From: Oceanospirillum beijerinckii DSM 7166
Lineage (GTDB): Bacteria > Pseudomonadota > Gammaproteobacteria > Pseudomonadales > Halomonadaceae
Direction of reading: 5' to 3'
Length of the DNA: 54,278 nt
Assembly (NCBI RefSeq): GCF_000422425.1
Contig: NZ_KE383834.1
Location: forward strand, 6,298-60,575
Made by a program: the position numbers and the translations under genes. Under the pieces are notes generated by a model. The model did no database searches. It had not been told where the DNA came from and was given only the letters and a program-made list of their open reading frames with translations. Within the stretch, counting starts at the first letter, position 1, and the number at the start of each line of letters is the position of its first letter. Of this stretch, positions 35,142-43,608 are shown piece by piece.

Positions 35142-35464
35142 CGTTTTGGGAGTGAAGTGCTGAGGCTGGAGGGGATCAGCGCTTGGGGTGGGATTGGCTT
35201 AACGCCGCCAGCAGAGGCGCAGCTTTGCTGCGTCCTTCTCACTGGCCTTGTTAACTATTTGCCGGTAGCAACCCATATTTTATAAAAATAGAAGACACCC
35301 ATGCCTAAAATTAGCGCAGCGCCTTAGGCGCTTAAGGTGGGTGTCCAAGTTGGTAGGCATTATAGGGCGCCGCCTACCTCCCATCGTGTGTGTGGCTAAG
35401 GTTTCCCAAAGCCCTTACAAACACCGAAGTGAATGCAGAAACCTACGGAGGCAGGCGACATAAA
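35142..35464. other. gene-free stretch with strong hairpins
   Basis: Lies between the pair A dehydrogenase and the end of the second RT gene. The 35294-35345 part folds into a long hairpin: GACACCCA (35294-35301) pairs with TGGGTGTC (35338-35345), and an inner palindrome GCGCCTTAGGCGC lies at 35319-35331. Next to it GGTAGGC (35352-35358) pairs with GCCTACC (35372-35378). Could be an interspersed repeat, a bidirectional terminator or an RNA linked to the RT system. Confidence 0.5.
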
Positions 35465-37408
35465 CTAGTTATAAGAGAAAATATAGCCTTTCTTCTCCAA
35501 GCTATTTTTCAAATATTCTGGATCACTCCAACTAACAATAAAGTCTTTATTAAGCACTATCTGACTTTGCTTATTCACATCAAATTGTACTAGATTTTGT
35601 TTGCTATTCAAGGTGATTTTTTTAACTTCTTCTATCATTTTTTTTCTCACTGCCTCATCGATATATAGGCAAGCCAGATAATCAAAATAGAACATAAAGT
35701 ATTCAGAAGATATAAACATATCATCGCTGTTCAGAAAGTAATCATCAGCTGCTTTAATCAGCTCATCTCGTAGCTTATTATATTCTGGCTTCCTCTTTAT
35801 ATATAGCATAAAGGTTATCCAGCGAAAATAGAAATCATTGGTCTCTGAATATTTCTCTAAGTTACCAAAATACTCTTTTAGTTTATTTTCATGTAGCTGA
35901 TATTTTGAGGGCAGCATTGTTAAGATAATCAAGAGATTTAATATCTCAAGCCCAACCATGTCATTTGCATGATTAATAAATATATTTATTGCCTGTTTAA
36001 TATGGTCGAAAATTTTCTTGTGAATTATTTCTTTATAGTTTTCCGGCCAATCTGAAGTCCTTTCAAGAAGATCATGAATTAACCGCGCCAGTCTATCTGT
36101 TGGCCTTATCCGAATATCCATTGCATGCACAAAAAACAGCACATCCAAATCAACTAACAGCCAATTTAAATGAAATTCTTCTTTTGAATTAACTTCTGAT
36201 ATTTTTGACAAGTACGAAAGCATTCGCTTTGTGATTGCACTGAACAAATAGTTAGAAATGGAATGATACTCAAACTTGTGATTAGCCAAGGCCATTTTTA
36301 TTTCAGCTATTGTCTTATTGGCTTTATAATTTGGCTTTCTTAATTGAACAATAAATTCTGAGTCCGTGTCTTTTTCCCTGTAACGTGAACTATAGTATTC
36401 ACAAACAGCATGGCTTAATGCGTGTTTAGCCAAAGATATGTCAGTTGCAAAAGGCCTAGAGGCTATTGTTGTTTTTGCCTCATTTAAGTACATCTTATAT
36501 TCCAAAAGACTTGACTCTAGTGCTTTTATGAAAGCTATTTTCACTTCTTCAGAGCGAAAGAAAACAAAATAATCATCAACATAGCGCCTAAAGTCATAGT
36601 GTTTCGAAATTTGGTACTCATTTTGCATCATTTTATCAGCAAAGTTTAAATCGATTTTCTGTAGAATAATTTCTGCAAAAATCCGACTTACTTCAGGTCC
36701 TATGATAATACCGTTAGTCTCACGATAGTTTGTGAGCTGCATTAAACTATCGAATTCCCCATCAAAACTTCCATGAACCCTTGGCTTAGCTTTAGCCAAG
36801 CGCTTATCTTTTACAGCCCATCCAATTGAATGCGTATAAATACTTGGAAAGCACTTGGAAACATCAACCTGAAGCATGCTGTGAAACTGCTTTTCCAGTT
36901 TGTGATACTCATAAGACTCGAAAAAACGATATAAAAAAGGGTACTTTTTGTATTTAAAATAGGAGCTTGAAACAATTCGCTCTTCGTCTGCACTTTCAAC
37001 ACCATCAGCTAGCTTTGATCCTTCTTGGGTTTTACCATAAAATTTGGTTGATTTTCTATAAGGGTGTCTCAAAGAGTAATTTGATTTTGTACAGTAATAT
37101 TCGATTAGATCATCGTATTCATTATAAAAATCACAAACTTTCAGCTGAGCTACCGGGTGCATGATTGATATTGCGCGTGGCGTACTGTTACCACCTCGAG
37201 ATACAAGGAAATCTAAAGGAATATAGACACCAGTTTCACTTTCGAAGTCCAGACCCGAAATAGTCTTATACGCATTAGCATGCGCTGACGTACTAAACCT
37301 TTGATACATTGTAAAATTAGAGAACCATAACGGTAGCTCATAGGGAAGAACATCGGTTAGCAACGTTCTTAACTTGTCATTAGTATCTACTTTAATAATG
37401 TCAGGCAT
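35465..37408 (-). CDS. reverse transcriptase, Drt3b-like (defence-associated)
   Basis: A 647-residue protein. RT motifs: Asp182 in LQVDVSKCFPSI (motif A), TNGIIIGPEVSRIFAEIIL (residues 231-249, motif B), RRYVDDYFVFF with YVDD at 276-279 (motif C), and YLNEAKTTI (motif D). The last ~350 residues are a helical domain with no nuclease or maturase signature. It overlaps the upstream 393-residue RT by eight bases. Two adjacent RTs of about 390 and 650 residues match the type 3 defence-associated RT systems (DRT3: UG3 plus UG8). Strongly AT-rich, unlike the flanking catabolic genes. Confidence 0.8.
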   Translation of the reverse strand: MPDIIKVDTNDKLRTLLTDVLPYELPLWFSNFTMYQRFSTSAHANAYKTISGLDFESETGVYIPLDFLVSRGGNSTPRAISIMHPVAQLKVCDFYNEYDDLIEYYCTKSNYSLRHPYRKSTKFYGKTQEGSKLADGVESADEERIVSSSYFKYKKYPFLYRFFESYEYHKLEKQFHSMLQVDVSKCFPSIYTHSIGWAVKDKRLAKAKPRVHGSFDGEFDSLMQLTNYRETNGIIIGPEVSRIFAEIILQKIDLNFADKMMQNEYQISKHYDFRRYVDDYFVFFRSEEVKIAFIKALESSLLEYKMYLNEAKTTIASRPFATDISLAKHALSHAVCEYYSSRYREKDTDSEFIVQLRKPNYKANKTIAEIKMALANHKFEYHSISNYLFSAITKRMLSYLSKISEVNSKEEFHLNWLLVDLDVLFFVHAMDIRIRPTDRLARLIHDLLERTSDWPENYKEIIHKKIFDHIKQAINIFINHANDMVGLEILNLLIILTMLPSKYQLHENKLKEYFGNLEKYSETNDFYFRWITFMLYIKRKPEYNKLRDELIKAADDYFLNSDDMFISSEYFMFYFDYLACLYIDEAVRKKMIEEVKKITLNSKQNLVQFDVNKQSQIVLNKDFIVSWSDPEYLKNSLEKKGYIFSYN

Positions 37409-38582
37409 TTTTCCAAACTCGCATTATTTGAGCTGTTTGCTTCTTGCTAAATTTCCCTACATTCCGCTTTCTTGCATTTCCATATATTGATATTTTATTA
37501 ATTTTGTTTTGTTCTTGTTGACTGAGACCAAACCGAGGGTTGACCAATTGTTGGCAGAGAAAACCATCAAGAGACTTCAAACACTCAAAATCATCAGTAA
37601 CATACTGATAGTTATGAGCAAGGCCTGCTAGCAAATCTCCATTTTTACCTTTTCGTACACTTTTCAGCATACAAATATATTCAAGCCTTCTTTTTAAAAG
37701 GGGTATATTATTTTGTTTTTTGTGATCACAAAAACTGATTGCTATCCGAGATTTAAGCTTATTTAACTTAGATTGAGATATTTTCAAAGTTACTTTGTTT
37801 GGATTATTCTTTATAGGTTCCACCTTGATGGAATAACCTAAGTAATCAAACTCTGCTGAGCATGAAGAGCCACTATAGTACTTATTAGTATTATTATTGA
37901 GATTAAGGTTCATTTCATTCATGAAGGCTTCAACATCAGTTTGTACGCTATTTTCCTTACCTGCTGGTGTAAGAATAATGATATCGTCAACATATCTTGC
38001 GCTATATATCACGTTAGGATGTGATGCTACCTTTTTATCTAACCTTTCTAAATAAAGCTCTGCAAGTGTAGGGCTTATTGACAGCCCTCTAGGTAAACCA
38101 TGCATGCCATGATTAGTCCAAGGGTCACTATGTATACTACTAAGTAACTTGATACACTCAGGGGCGAGGATCAGTTCATCTTTAAACTTATTGATTAGAT
38201 ATTCAAACTGTATGGTTTCATAACAATCTTTGATATCCAGTCGAAGGACATGATATTTGCCAGAGTCTTTTAATAGCGTTACTAGCTGTCTGACAATTCG
38301 ATTACGATCTGACTGCCTGACTTTATAAATTCTTCGAATAAACCGATCGAGTAGCTTGATTGCAAAAGCATCTTCCATATTCGCCGGGATAAAGACTGGT
38401 TTGCTCTTTACTGCCCTTGCCTCTAATGATGATAAGGTAAGGTTATGTGACTTCCAGTACTGAACCGTGTGATCTACGGCTGTTTCGACATCGCCATAAC
38501 TAGACAATAACCCCCATTGCCAAACATCTGACGATGAAAGCACTTTAGATAGTTGATCTTTATCAAAAACCTGTTTCAACAT
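37401..38582 (-). CDS. reverse transcriptase, Drt3a-like (defence-associated)
   Basis: A 393-residue RT: motif A LRLDIKDCYETI with Asp116, motif B GLPRGLSISPTLAELYLERL (162-181), motif C YVDD at 197-200 (SARYVDDIIIL), and a later FDYLGYSI. No maturase, HNH or transposon domain follows, which argues against a group II intron. It is first of the two RT genes; a stem-loop-rich non-coding region precedes it. In DRT3 the smaller RT works with an ncRNA and the larger RT to make DNA in response to phage. The assignment rests on gene pairing and size, not on a profile search. Confidence 0.8.
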   Translation of the reverse strand: MLKQVFDKDQLSKVLSSSDVWQWGLLSSYGDVETAVDHTVQYWKSHNLTLSSLEARAVKSKPVFIPANMEDAFAIKLLDRFIRRIYKVRQSDRNRIVRQLVTLLKDSGKYHVLRLDIKDCYETIQFEYLINKFKDELILAPECIKLLSSIHSDPWTNHGMHGLPRGLSISPTLAELYLERLDKKVASHPNVIYSARYVDDIIILTPAGKENSVQTDVEAFMNEMNLNLNNNTNKYYSGSSCSAEFDYLGYSIKVEPIKNNPNKVTLKISQSKLNKLKSRIAISFCDHKKQNNIPLLKRRLEYICMLKSVRKGKNGDLLAGLAHNYQYVTDDFECLKSLDGFLCQQLVNPRFGLSQQEQNKINKISIYGNARKRNVGKFSKKQTAQIMRVWKNA

Positions 38583-38760
38583 CGTTGCAGTCTATTACTT
38601 AGAGTTAACATTTTATTCATCCGCCCATGTAAGCTTCACAAGCTTGCATGGTTGGCTTACCTTGCAAGGTCGGCTTAAATTGTTGCAGAGATTACCAGCT
38701 TAAAACTGCCTACAAAAGTGCTTATTTGTACCTTTTATGTGCAGTTTTTTAAGCTTTTAT
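38583..38760 (-). ncRNA. candidate DRT3 non-coding RNA
   Basis: Directly upstream of the first RT gene, three strong stem-loops are packed in 130 bases: CCATG-x-AAGCTT pairing across 38625-38651, the palindrome ACCTTGCAAGGT at 38659-38670, and a 12-bp stem with a 2-base bulge (GCTTAAAACTGC, 38698-38709, with GCAGTTTTTTAAGC, 38741-38754) closing a 31-base loop. Type 3 DRT systems need an ncRNA; position and structure fit, but transcript ends are unknown. Confidence 0.5.
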
Positions 38761-38985
38761 ACGGAGATGACTGGTATATATAGGCCGCGGAATATTTCAT
38801 GACTCTATATGTCGGCTGGTATTTTTATCAGTTACCGCGCTGTATACGGCTGACAATTAGTAGATGCGTTTAGGGTTATCACGCTGTGGGGATGGATGAT
38901 ATTGGCCTATTATCAGGGAAGATACCGGTTAACCTTGGCGGTAGTATGGTGTGAAAGTTAACCGGGTCAAATCAGTCAGCAGATA
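38761..38985. other. gene-free stretch before the RT leader
   Basis: AT-rich, no convincing gene. It probably includes the promoter for the candidate ncRNA and RT genes on the minus strand. Short inverted repeats are present but none is striking. Confidence 0.35.
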
Positions 38986-39255
38986 TTATTGTTCGCCAAA
39001 CACATCATCCAGGCTTTTGGCATCAAAGATATTATCCGTCCACAAGATCAGCTCATCGGCTGAAGCCTGGTGTATTTTCTGGATAGTTTCACCCGATAAT
39101 TCACCAAATCGACGTGTTAGCTGGCGCTGTAAAACGTTAGCTTCGCCTTCTAAGCGTCCCTCTTCCCAGCCTTGTTGAAGGCCTTCCTCAATACCTTGCC
39201 GAAGTCCTTCCTGCTTCCATTCTTCTACCCAGGTTTTTACACGTTCGGCCAACAT
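38986..39255 (-). CDS. stand-alone C-terminal domain of an Rpn nuclease (RpnS-like or remnant)
   Basis: An 89-residue protein that aligns along its whole length with the last 88 residues of the Rpn protein encoded just upstream: both begin MLAERVKTW and end in a W-T-x-x-IFD...L-VFG-Q pattern. The homology continues about ten codons upstream of the ATG, into a stop, which marks it as a cut-down duplicate. A GGT-rich ribosome-binding-like sequence sits before the ATG. In Rpn families a short C-terminal product made from an internal start can block the full-length nuclease; this gene could supply such a product, or be a dead remnant. Confidence 0.6.
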   Translation of the reverse strand: MLAERVKTWVEEWKQEGLRQGIEEGLQQGWEEGRLEGEANVLQRQLTRRFGELSGETIQKIHQASADELILWTDNIFDAKSLDDVFGEQ

Positions 39256-39328
39256 GCTGTGTACCTTATGCAGATCAGTGATCTGTCAATTGTCTTAGTT
39301 TTATGCTTTTCAATAGCAAAGGATAGGA

Positions 39329-40399
39329 TTATTGCTTACCAAACACTTCTTCCAGACTTTCGATATCAAAAATAGCTTCCGTCCATTGATCAAGCTCTTC
39401 TGCTGTAGCCTGATTTAGACGCTGAATATTCTCTTCTGATAGCAGCCCAAAGCGTCGAGTAAGCAGCTTCTGCACTGTGACAGCTTTTCTTTGGCGTTCC
39501 TGCTCCCTTTCTTGTTCGATACCTTCCTGAACTCCCTGCTGAATCCCTTCCTGCTTCCATTCTTCTGTCCAGGTTTTTACGCGTTCGGCCAACATGCTGT
39601 GTACCTCATGCAAGTTATGAATCTGTTCAAATTGTACACCAGGAACTCGGGCTGGGAGTAATACTCGTTTTAGCCAGAGGGTGAAATTTCGCCTGAGCCC
39701 GGTTTGTTCCGGTTGTTTTAGCCATTCGATAAGGGCGGTGAGGATTCTTTGCATATCTGCGGGGGTGCGGCTGTTTTCCAGTGCAAAGAGTGCTGAGACG
39801 AGGTTTTTGACCTCAGGTAAAGACTCATCCTGATAGTGTTTTTCATCCAACAGGCAGTAGCGAAAGTGTGGTTGGTAGAGATGCAACCCGCCGGGGACAT
39901 TTTCAATCAGTTCGTTAAGCTCTAAAGGGGCCGTCCAGTTGCGTTCGCCGTTGTAGAGCACCAGTGGAAATACTGGCGGCAGTTTGCCATTGGGTGTCAG
40001 GCGTTTGGTTTTGCGTAGGTCATCCATTAGCAGGCTGCTGTAGATATTTAACCGCAATGGCATATAGCGGTCGACACTGGATTGAAACTCCAGCAAGAGA
40101 TAAATATATAGCCAGCCTTCGTTACTCTGCTTCTGTTCGGCTTGCGAGATTTTTGAGGTTTCGACTGAGCTTTTCCAGCGCACTCGCCAGATAATATCGT
40201 CTTCCCGATCTCTTAGATCATCACTGGTATAGCTGCCACTGACAGTTTCTAAGGTGCTGAGATCCAGCTGTTCAACCCAGGGTTCTTTGATATAGCCGGT
40301 AAGAAGGTCGGATACCATTTCTGGATGGCTAAAGAGCAGCTTGTAGCTATTATCGTGGGCGTTGTGGGGAGTATTGTGATAGGCATTATCGTTGGTCAT
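39329..40399 (-). CDS. Rpn-family PD-(D/E)XK nuclease
   Basis: A 356-residue protein. The N-terminal two thirds carry the Rpn/YhgA-type transposase-like nuclease domain (HDNSYKLLFSHPEMVSDLL, then DDIIWRV, and LLEFQSSVDRYMPLR, where the Glu-x-Gln belongs to the PD-(D/E)XK core). The C-terminal part is a charged coiled coil (EQEREQERQRK) plus a small helical domain. An internal ATG at 39595 (residue 269) has GAGG at a suitable distance, so a short C-terminal product is possible. Such proteins are DNA endonucleases linked to recombination and phage defence. Confidence 0.8.
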   Translation of the reverse strand: MTNDNAYHNTPHNAHDNSYKLLFSHPEMVSDLLTGYIKEPWVEQLDLSTLETVSGSYTSDDLRDREDDIIWRVRWKSSVETSKISQAEQKQSNEGWLYIYLLLEFQSSVDRYMPLRLNIYSSLLMDDLRKTKRLTPNGKLPPVFPLVLYNGERNWTAPLELNELIENVPGGLHLYQPHFRYCLLDEKHYQDESLPEVKNLVSALFALENSRTPADMQRILTALIEWLKQPEQTGLRRNFTLWLKRVLLPARVPGVQFEQIHNLHEVHSMLAERVKTWTEEWKQEGIQQGVQEGIEQEREQERQRKAVTVQKLLTRRFGLLSEENIQRLNQATAEELDQWTEAIFDIESLEEVFGKQ

Positions 40400-40544
40400 C
40401 GCTGCATCCTTGCAAGCTGATTGCGATTAGGTTTAATGCAATGTAGTTGAGCTGTTGCAAAATCGCCAATCCCATATCGATCTCGCCCCAAAGATAGGTC
40501 TTTATCGAGGTTATACCAATCCTGATAAGTTTCTTGATATCAAG

Positions 40545-40621
40545 GTTGGATAAGCGAAGCGCCATCCGACATTGGTTCCGGTATCTGATGATTGTCGGAA
40601 GGCGCCTACGGCTTTTCCGAC
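40545..40621. repeat. pair of REP-like palindromes
   Basis: Two imperfect palindromes in inverted arrangement: GTTGGAT/ATCCGAC at 40545-40570 with an AAGCGAAGCGCC middle, and GTCGGAA/TTCCGAC at 40594-40621. They resemble the REP/BIME elements scattered between genes in many gammaproteobacteria. They lie in the 260-base gap between the Rpn gene and the end of the AAA-ATPase gene, which holds nothing else I can identify. Confidence 0.55.
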
Positions 40622-40659
40622 CTACAACAACTTATCTTGTTTGGTATTGGTGTCTGGCT

Positions 40660-42273
40660 TTAGGCGTTCACCTCAACCCAATCCATCTGTACCAGATTTC
40701 GGGCATGGGTATTAAAAATCATGCCCACTTCAAAGATGTGTTTTCCTGCTTCTGCAGCCTGATTCGCGGTCAGGTACTTGGCGGAATACTGCCTACTCTG
40801 GATCTGCTCCAGTGCCGGATTAGGCATTTGGGGCTGGTATTCGTTGGAGGTATCGCGTTTAAACTCGATGACATAGATAAAGTCACCGAGAATAACCGTC
40901 ATATCCGCCTGGCCGTGACAGCTGATATCTTCGGGGATGATGGTGGCATTCAGACTGGCAAAAAACGCATATAGCACAGAGGCGTAATAGCCTTCGGAAT
41001 CCGGTAGGTCATTTTGATTAAAGTTACGCCAAGGGATACCAGCGAATAGCGCTTTTATTTGCTGCTGCAGCCTTGCAAGATCGCCGGTACTCAACAACCG
41101 AAAGATCTCTTGTCGCCACTGCATTGCTGCGGATTCGATCTCGGCATAAGCACCGATAAAGTGAGTGTTTAAAGCAGAGCGAACCTCACGATTGGGTACT
41201 TTCAACTGATAGACCAGTTCGCCAAAGTCTGTCTCATAACAGTTGTTCAGCGTCAGGTAACCAGCCTGAAACAGTAACGTAATGGGATTAATCCGCTCTA
41301 CATCAAAAGAATCCAGAATATCCTCACCGACCTCGATAGCTTCCAGATCAGGTAAAAAATACTGCCTTTGTTTAAACAGTTTCAGTAAAAAAGAGGGACT
41401 GCCGGTCTCAAACCAGTAGTTTTTAAACCTGCAACCACCATCAATAAACAGCAGGATATCGTAAGGGTTATAAACCGCCTGACCTGAGAACTGATAACCG
41501 TTGTACCACTCTTTTAGCTGTTCCCAATCGACACCTTGTAGATGTCCGGCAAATTCGGTTTTCAGATCCTGTTCGGTATAACCACAGATGGTGGCGTATT
41601 TAGTGTGCAGTGTCAGATCCTGAATCTGATTGATGCCACTAAACAAGCTGACTTTGGAAAACTTGGTTACTCCCGTCATAAAGACAAACTGAATATAGGC
41701 ATCCTGCCCCTTCATCACCGAATAGAGGTTTTTCAGGCCTTCGCGCATCTGCGCTGCTTGTTCAGGCTGTTCGATATTATCCAGAATAGGTTTGTCGTAT
41801 TCGTCGATCAGAATAACCACTTTCTGAGCATACTTTTTATGGCATGCAACGATCAGATCACGAAAACAACCGGGGATATCATTAGCCTGTTGTTGAGTGG
41901 AATAATGAATAGAGTGCGGAATGGAGACACCCAGTTGATCAGCGCAGTCCTGTAGCATCTTACGAATACGCAGGTCTAACGCTTCCCGGCTCTGCAGAGT
42001 GCCATCGGCAAAATCCAGTTTGATCACAGGATAGGTCTGAGACCAGTCCCATTTGTCCTCAATATAGAGTCCCTGAAAGAGTTTTCGGTTACCCTCAAAC
42101 AGCTCCTTAAAGGTATCCAGTAATAGACTTTTACCAAAACGACGGGGACGGGATAAAAAATTGGCCTTACTTCCCTGCAGCATATTATGCATATGCTCAG
42201 TTTTATCGACGTAAAGATGCTGATCATCACGAATTTCTGCAAAGGTCTGCACCGCTATGGGAAGCTTTTTCAT
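40660..42273 (-). CDS. AAA-ATPase-like protein with PD-(D/E)XK domain
   Basis: A 537-residue protein. The N-terminal AAA-ATPase-like domain has LPIAVQTFAEIRDD, YVDKTEHMHNML, the P-loop-like SRPRRFGKSLLLDTF and Walker B VVILIDEYDKPI. The C-terminal 100 residues contain the PD-(D/E)XK nuclease-like stretch (ADMTVILGDFIYVIEFKRD, Asp...Glu-x-Lys). This combination is a widespread family of unknown function, common in genomic islands. It is separated from the flanking catabolic operon by a terminator and a long hairpin. Confidence 0.85.
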   Translation of the reverse strand: MKKLPIAVQTFAEIRDDQHLYVDKTEHMHNMLQGSKANFLSRPRRFGKSLLLDTFKELFEGNRKLFQGLYIEDKWDWSQTYPVIKLDFADGTLQSREALDLRIRKMLQDCADQLGVSIPHSIHYSTQQQANDIPGCFRDLIVACHKKYAQKVVILIDEYDKPILDNIEQPEQAAQMREGLKNLYSVMKGQDAYIQFVFMTGVTKFSKVSLFSGINQIQDLTLHTKYATICGYTEQDLKTEFAGHLQGVDWEQLKEWYNGYQFSGQAVYNPYDILLFIDGGCRFKNYWFETGSPSFLLKLFKQRQYFLPDLEAIEVGEDILDSFDVERINPITLLFQAGYLTLNNCYETDFGELVYQLKVPNREVRSALNTHFIGAYAEIESAAMQWRQEIFRLLSTGDLARLQQQIKALFAGIPWRNFNQNDLPDSEGYYASVLYAFFASLNATIIPEDISCHGQADMTVILGDFIYVIEFKRDTSNEYQPQMPNPALEQIQSRQYSAKYLTANQAAEAGKHIFEVGMIFNTHARNLVQMDWVEVNA

Positions 42274-42329
42274 TCAAAGGCCTGATCTAGGGTTTGCTTA
42301 TGACTAATGATACTCTGGAACGAAGAAGA

Positions 42330-42364
42330 GCATAAGTGCTTGTTTCAAAGCCAAGCACTTATGC
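42330..42364. repeat. 13-bp perfect inverted repeat in the AAA-ATPase leader
   Basis: GCATAAGTGCTTG and CAAGCACTTATGC flank a 9-base spacer. It lies 57-91 bases upstream of the AAA-ATPase start. No T-run follows on either strand, so it is more likely an operator or RNA structure than a terminator. Confidence 0.6.
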
Positions 42365-42370
42365 CCTAAA

Positions 42371-42407
42371 CAAAAAAACGGCCCAACCTGTTTAAGATTG
42401 GACCGTT
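42371..42407 (-). terminator. terminator of the side-chain degradation operon
   Basis: On the minus strand AACGG-t-CCAA pairs with TTGG-g-CCGTT around an 11-base loop and is followed by seven T residues, shortly after the last gene of the operon. Confidence 0.8.
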
Positions 42408-42441
42408 TGGATAACGCAACAGCCAGCAATATTCAGAGAGA

Positions 42442-43608
42442 TTAAGCCGTTAATCGACCATAACGCTCCAGATGATAATCTGCATCACCCAGGCTGGCCT
42501 GTGCCACTCGAATGCGCTTCAGGTACAGACCCACATCCAGCTCATCGGTGACTCCGATACCGCCGTGCATCTGCACCGCTTCGCCGCTGATCTTGTCCGC
42601 CATCTGACCCACTTTCCATTTGGCTAAGCTGATCTGTGCGGCTGCATCATCTGCACCTTCGTCAACGGCTGCCATCGCCGCTATCAGGGTGCTACGGGCC
42701 AGTTCCAGCTCGACATAACACCAGGCTGCTCTATGTTGCAGCGCCTGGAAGGTGCCGATCTGAACATCAAACTGCACACGGGTTTTCAGATACTCCATGG
42801 TGGTGGCAAATAGGGTTTCTGCTGCGCCCATCATCTCTGCGGCCAGACATAAACGGCCAAGATCCAGTGCTTGTTCCAATGCTGGCAGGCCCTGATCCAG
42901 TTCACCGAGCAGATTTTCTGCCGGTACCACGACATCGTTTAACGACAGACGGGCGATATTACGGGAATCGATCAGTGACTGACGGCTTGTGCTGACACCG
43001 GCCATATCAGCAGTGACCAGAAACAGGCTAATGCCCTGCTCGTCACCCGTTTTTGATGAGGTATTAGCGCCCCCGCTTTTAGATAAAGAGCTACGCGCCG
43101 CAACCAACCAGCCATCGGCACCCAGCCCATCAAATACCATCACTTTATCGCCATTAAGACGATAACCATCCGACGTAGATTCAACCGATAGCTCAATGGC
43201 CATAGGATTATGACGTGGACCTTCATCCACCGCTAAGGCCAGACGCTTTTCACCGCTGATCAGCGCGGTTAGCCACTCCTGCTGTTGCGCTTCTGAACCT
43301 GCCGCTTGCAACAGACCACCGCTCAACACCACGGAAGACAGCATAGGAGAAGGACTCAGATGACGACCCAGTTCTTCAAAAACCGCACCCATGCCCTTAT
43401 AGCCAAATTCCAAGCCACCTAATGCTTCCGGGAAAGGAATAGCACTCCAACCCAATTCCAGCATCTCGTTCCACAGCTCAGGTTCGAAACCCAGCGCGTC
43501 GTTACGATCCCGTAGAGCACGCTGAGCCGAAACCGGACTGCGTGCAGACAGAAATTCCCGTGCGGTATCGACCAACATCTGTTGCTCTTCTGTATAGATC
43601 AGGCTCAT
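42442..43608 (-). CDS. acyl-CoA dehydrogenase, pair B small subunit
   Basis: A 388-residue ACAD-fold protein (YTEEQQMLVDTAREFL start, PEALGGLEFG, C-terminal QMHGGIGVTDELDVGLYLKR). Weak conservation of the substrate and FAD motifs suggests the non-catalytic or FAD-anchoring half of an alpha2beta2 enzyme. It overlaps its partner by four bases (ATGA). Last gene of the operon. Confidence 0.85.
   Translation of the reverse strand: MSLIYTEEQQMLVDTAREFLSARSPVSAQRALRDRNDALGFEPELWNEMLELGWSAIPFPEALGGLEFGYKGMGAVFEELGRHLSPSPMLSSVVLSGGLLQAAGSEAQQQEWLTALISGEKRLALAVDEGPRHNPMAIELSVESTSDGYRLNGDKVMVFDGLGADGWLVAARSSLSKSGGANTSSKTGDEQGISLFLVTADMAGVSTSRQSLIDSRNIARLSLNDVVVPAENLLGELDQGLPALEQALDLGRLCLAAEMMGAAETLFATTMEYLKTRVQFDVQIGTFQALQHRAAWCYVELELARSTLIAAMAAVDEGADDAAAQISLAKWKVGQMADKISGEAVQMHGGIGVTDELDVGLYLKRIRVAQASLGDADYHLERYGRLTA

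Noticed and set aside
35465-38582. Group II intron, retron or diversity-generating retroelement
   Set aside because: No maturase or HNH domain, no template/variable repeat pair near the RTs, and two RTs in one operon; DRT3 fits better.
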